Shown here: positions 63,306 to 64,000 of the stretch, one piece after another | How the letters are laid out: each line of letters starts with the position of its first letter | How positions within the stretch are numbered: the stretch's first letter is position 1 | From: Chitinophaga agrisoli | GTDB lineage: Bacteria; Bacteroidota; Bacteroidia; Chitinophagales; Chitinophagaceae | DNA length: 64,000 nt | Reading direction: 5' to 3' | NCBI RefSeq assembly: GCF_008386695.1 | Contig: NZ_VUOC01000001.1 | Span: 656,347-720,346 of the forward strand | The notes under the pieces: model-generated | The model's input: only the letters and a program-made list of their open reading frames with translations | Told to the model about the DNA's origin: nothing | Database searches by the model: none | Position numbers and translations under genes: made by a program

Positions 63306-64000
63306 ATGAAGACTTTTTTTACCCGTACTGCCTCCGCGCTGGTTTTTGTGGCAGTTATGCTTGGAGGAATCTTATGGGTCCCTTTTACCTTTTTCCTGTT
63401 ATTCTTCCTGGTCAACTTCTTTGCCCTCCAGGAATACTTTAAACTTATACGCCAGGTAGATGCGGATTACCGCGAAGCCTCTGCCTGGCACCGTTGGGGC
63501 GTGCTGATAGCCAGCTGCGCCATCATCATGGCCTTTACCGGCGAAGCTTTTTTGGCCGCCGGCATTTCCCTGGGCTTCCTGGGTTGGTGGCTGGCCGTTA
63601 TTTTCCTGCTGGTGCTACCTATCGGGGAGATATTACTGAGCAAGGACTTTTCGCTGAAAAACATTGGTTATTCCGCCCTGGGCTTACTGTACATTACCGT
63701 ATCCCTTGGTTTGCTGATAGACATCCGCCTGAGTGACAGTATGATCCGGTTCACCGGCAGCACCGGCGCAGGCGGTCAGCCCGGCTGGATGATCCCCCTG
63801 CTGCTGATCTGTTTTATCTGGATCAACGATACCATGGCGTATATCATAGGCTCCCTCATAGGGCGTACGCCATTTTTCCCCTCCATTTCTCCCAAGAAAA
63901 CGATGGAAGGCTCTGTAGGCGGTATGATACTGGCCGTAGCCGTAGCCGGTATATTTGGTTACTACTGGGGGCAGGAATGGCTGGATCTGCGGCACTGGCT
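63306..64000 (+). CDS. cdsA: Phosphatidate cytidylyltransferase, N-terminal part
   Basis: A polytopic enzyme that makes CDP-diacylglycerol for phospholipid synthesis. The frame runs off the window; 231 codons are visible beginning MKTFFTRTASALVFV. Several membrane helices precede the signature WINDTMAYIIGSLIG and the CdsA motif SPKKTMEGSVGG, which holds catalytic residues. The remaining C-terminal portion is outside the window. Confidence 0.95.
   Translation, partial: MKTFFTRTASALVFVAVMLGGILWVPFTFFLLFFLVNFFALQEYFKLIRQVDADYREASAWHRWGVLIASCAIIMAFTGEAFLAAGISLGFLGWWLAVIFLLVLPIGEILLSKDFSLKNIGYSALGLLYITVSLGLLIDIRLSDSMIRFTGSTGAGGQPGWMIPLLLICFIWINDTMAYIIGSLIGRTPFFPSISPKKTMEGSVGGMILAVAVAGIFGYYWGQEWLDLRHW

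Overview
The window is about 64 kb of a Bacteroidota chromosome, most likely from Chitinophagaceae (Chitinophaga-like). This rests on a SusC/SusD pair, a type IX secretion C-terminal sorting domain on a PL11 lyase, TAnnTTTG-type promoters with few Shine-Dalgarno sequences, an initiation factor 2 with a very long low-complexity N-terminus, and many families typical of this phylum (DUF4834, DUF6528, DUF4159, BatA/MoxR cluster). Overall GC appears close to 50%. No transposase, integrase, phage gene, CRISPR array or rRNA was seen. One tRNA (CAT anticodon) is present.

Layout. 1-4802: thiamine operon thiC(partial)-thiE-like-thiD-thiE-thiG-thiH. 5106-10416: stress-type small proteins, a DUF6528 propeller, a FecR anti-sigma factor and ECF sigma factor with unusual repeats around them, and a zinc alcohol dehydrogenase. 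10594-13446: secreted rhamnogalacturonan lyase and a P-loop ATPase. 13496-24553: TldE/TldD protease pair plus a MoxR-DUF58-BatA-DUF4175-like membrane cluster, with DUF4159 divergent. 24634-33139: compact polysaccharide utilisation locus (propeller, SusC, SusD, GH2). 33414-34184: lipoprotein. 34610-39597: seven-gene NAD/ADP-ribose operon. 39599-45842: VOC protein, DUF4239-like, DUF3999/DUF2339 pair and a lipoprotein. 45969-49604: tRNA, cytochrome c/FG-GAP lipoprotein, HAD hydrolase and small membrane proteins. 49776-55133: rimP-nusA-infB. 55300-64000: SurA-like PPIase, PurF-like amidotransferase, SixA, ProC, NUMOD4/HNH protein, DusB, CPBP protease, DUF2007 and partial CdsA.

The most notable system is the operon at 34610-39597: NrtR-type Nudix regulator, nicotinamide phosphoribosyltransferase, a small protein of the type annotated ADP-ribosylation/crystallin J1, NADAR glycosidase, KptA/Tpt1 RNA 2'-phosphotransferase, a nucleoside 2-deoxyribosyltransferase-like protein and a PRPP-synthetase homologue. 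Genes overlap or lie within 9 nt of each other. Several members consume or process NAD/ADP-ribose and would release nicotinamide or ADP-ribose; the NAMPT and PRPP-synthetase homologues could rebuild NAD precursors. The combination suggests nucleic-acid ADP-ribose repair coupled to NAD reconstitution, possibly related to the phage NARS pathways. This is inferred from gene content only.

A second unit of interest joins MoxR/von Willebrand-type chaperone genes to a TldD/TldE protease pair. A third is the ECF sigma/FecR module: the sigma gene appears to start with TTG directly after a perfect 13-bp inverted repeat, and degenerate tandem repeats fill the gap before fecR. All start choices, families and operators are from reading the sequence; no database search was run.
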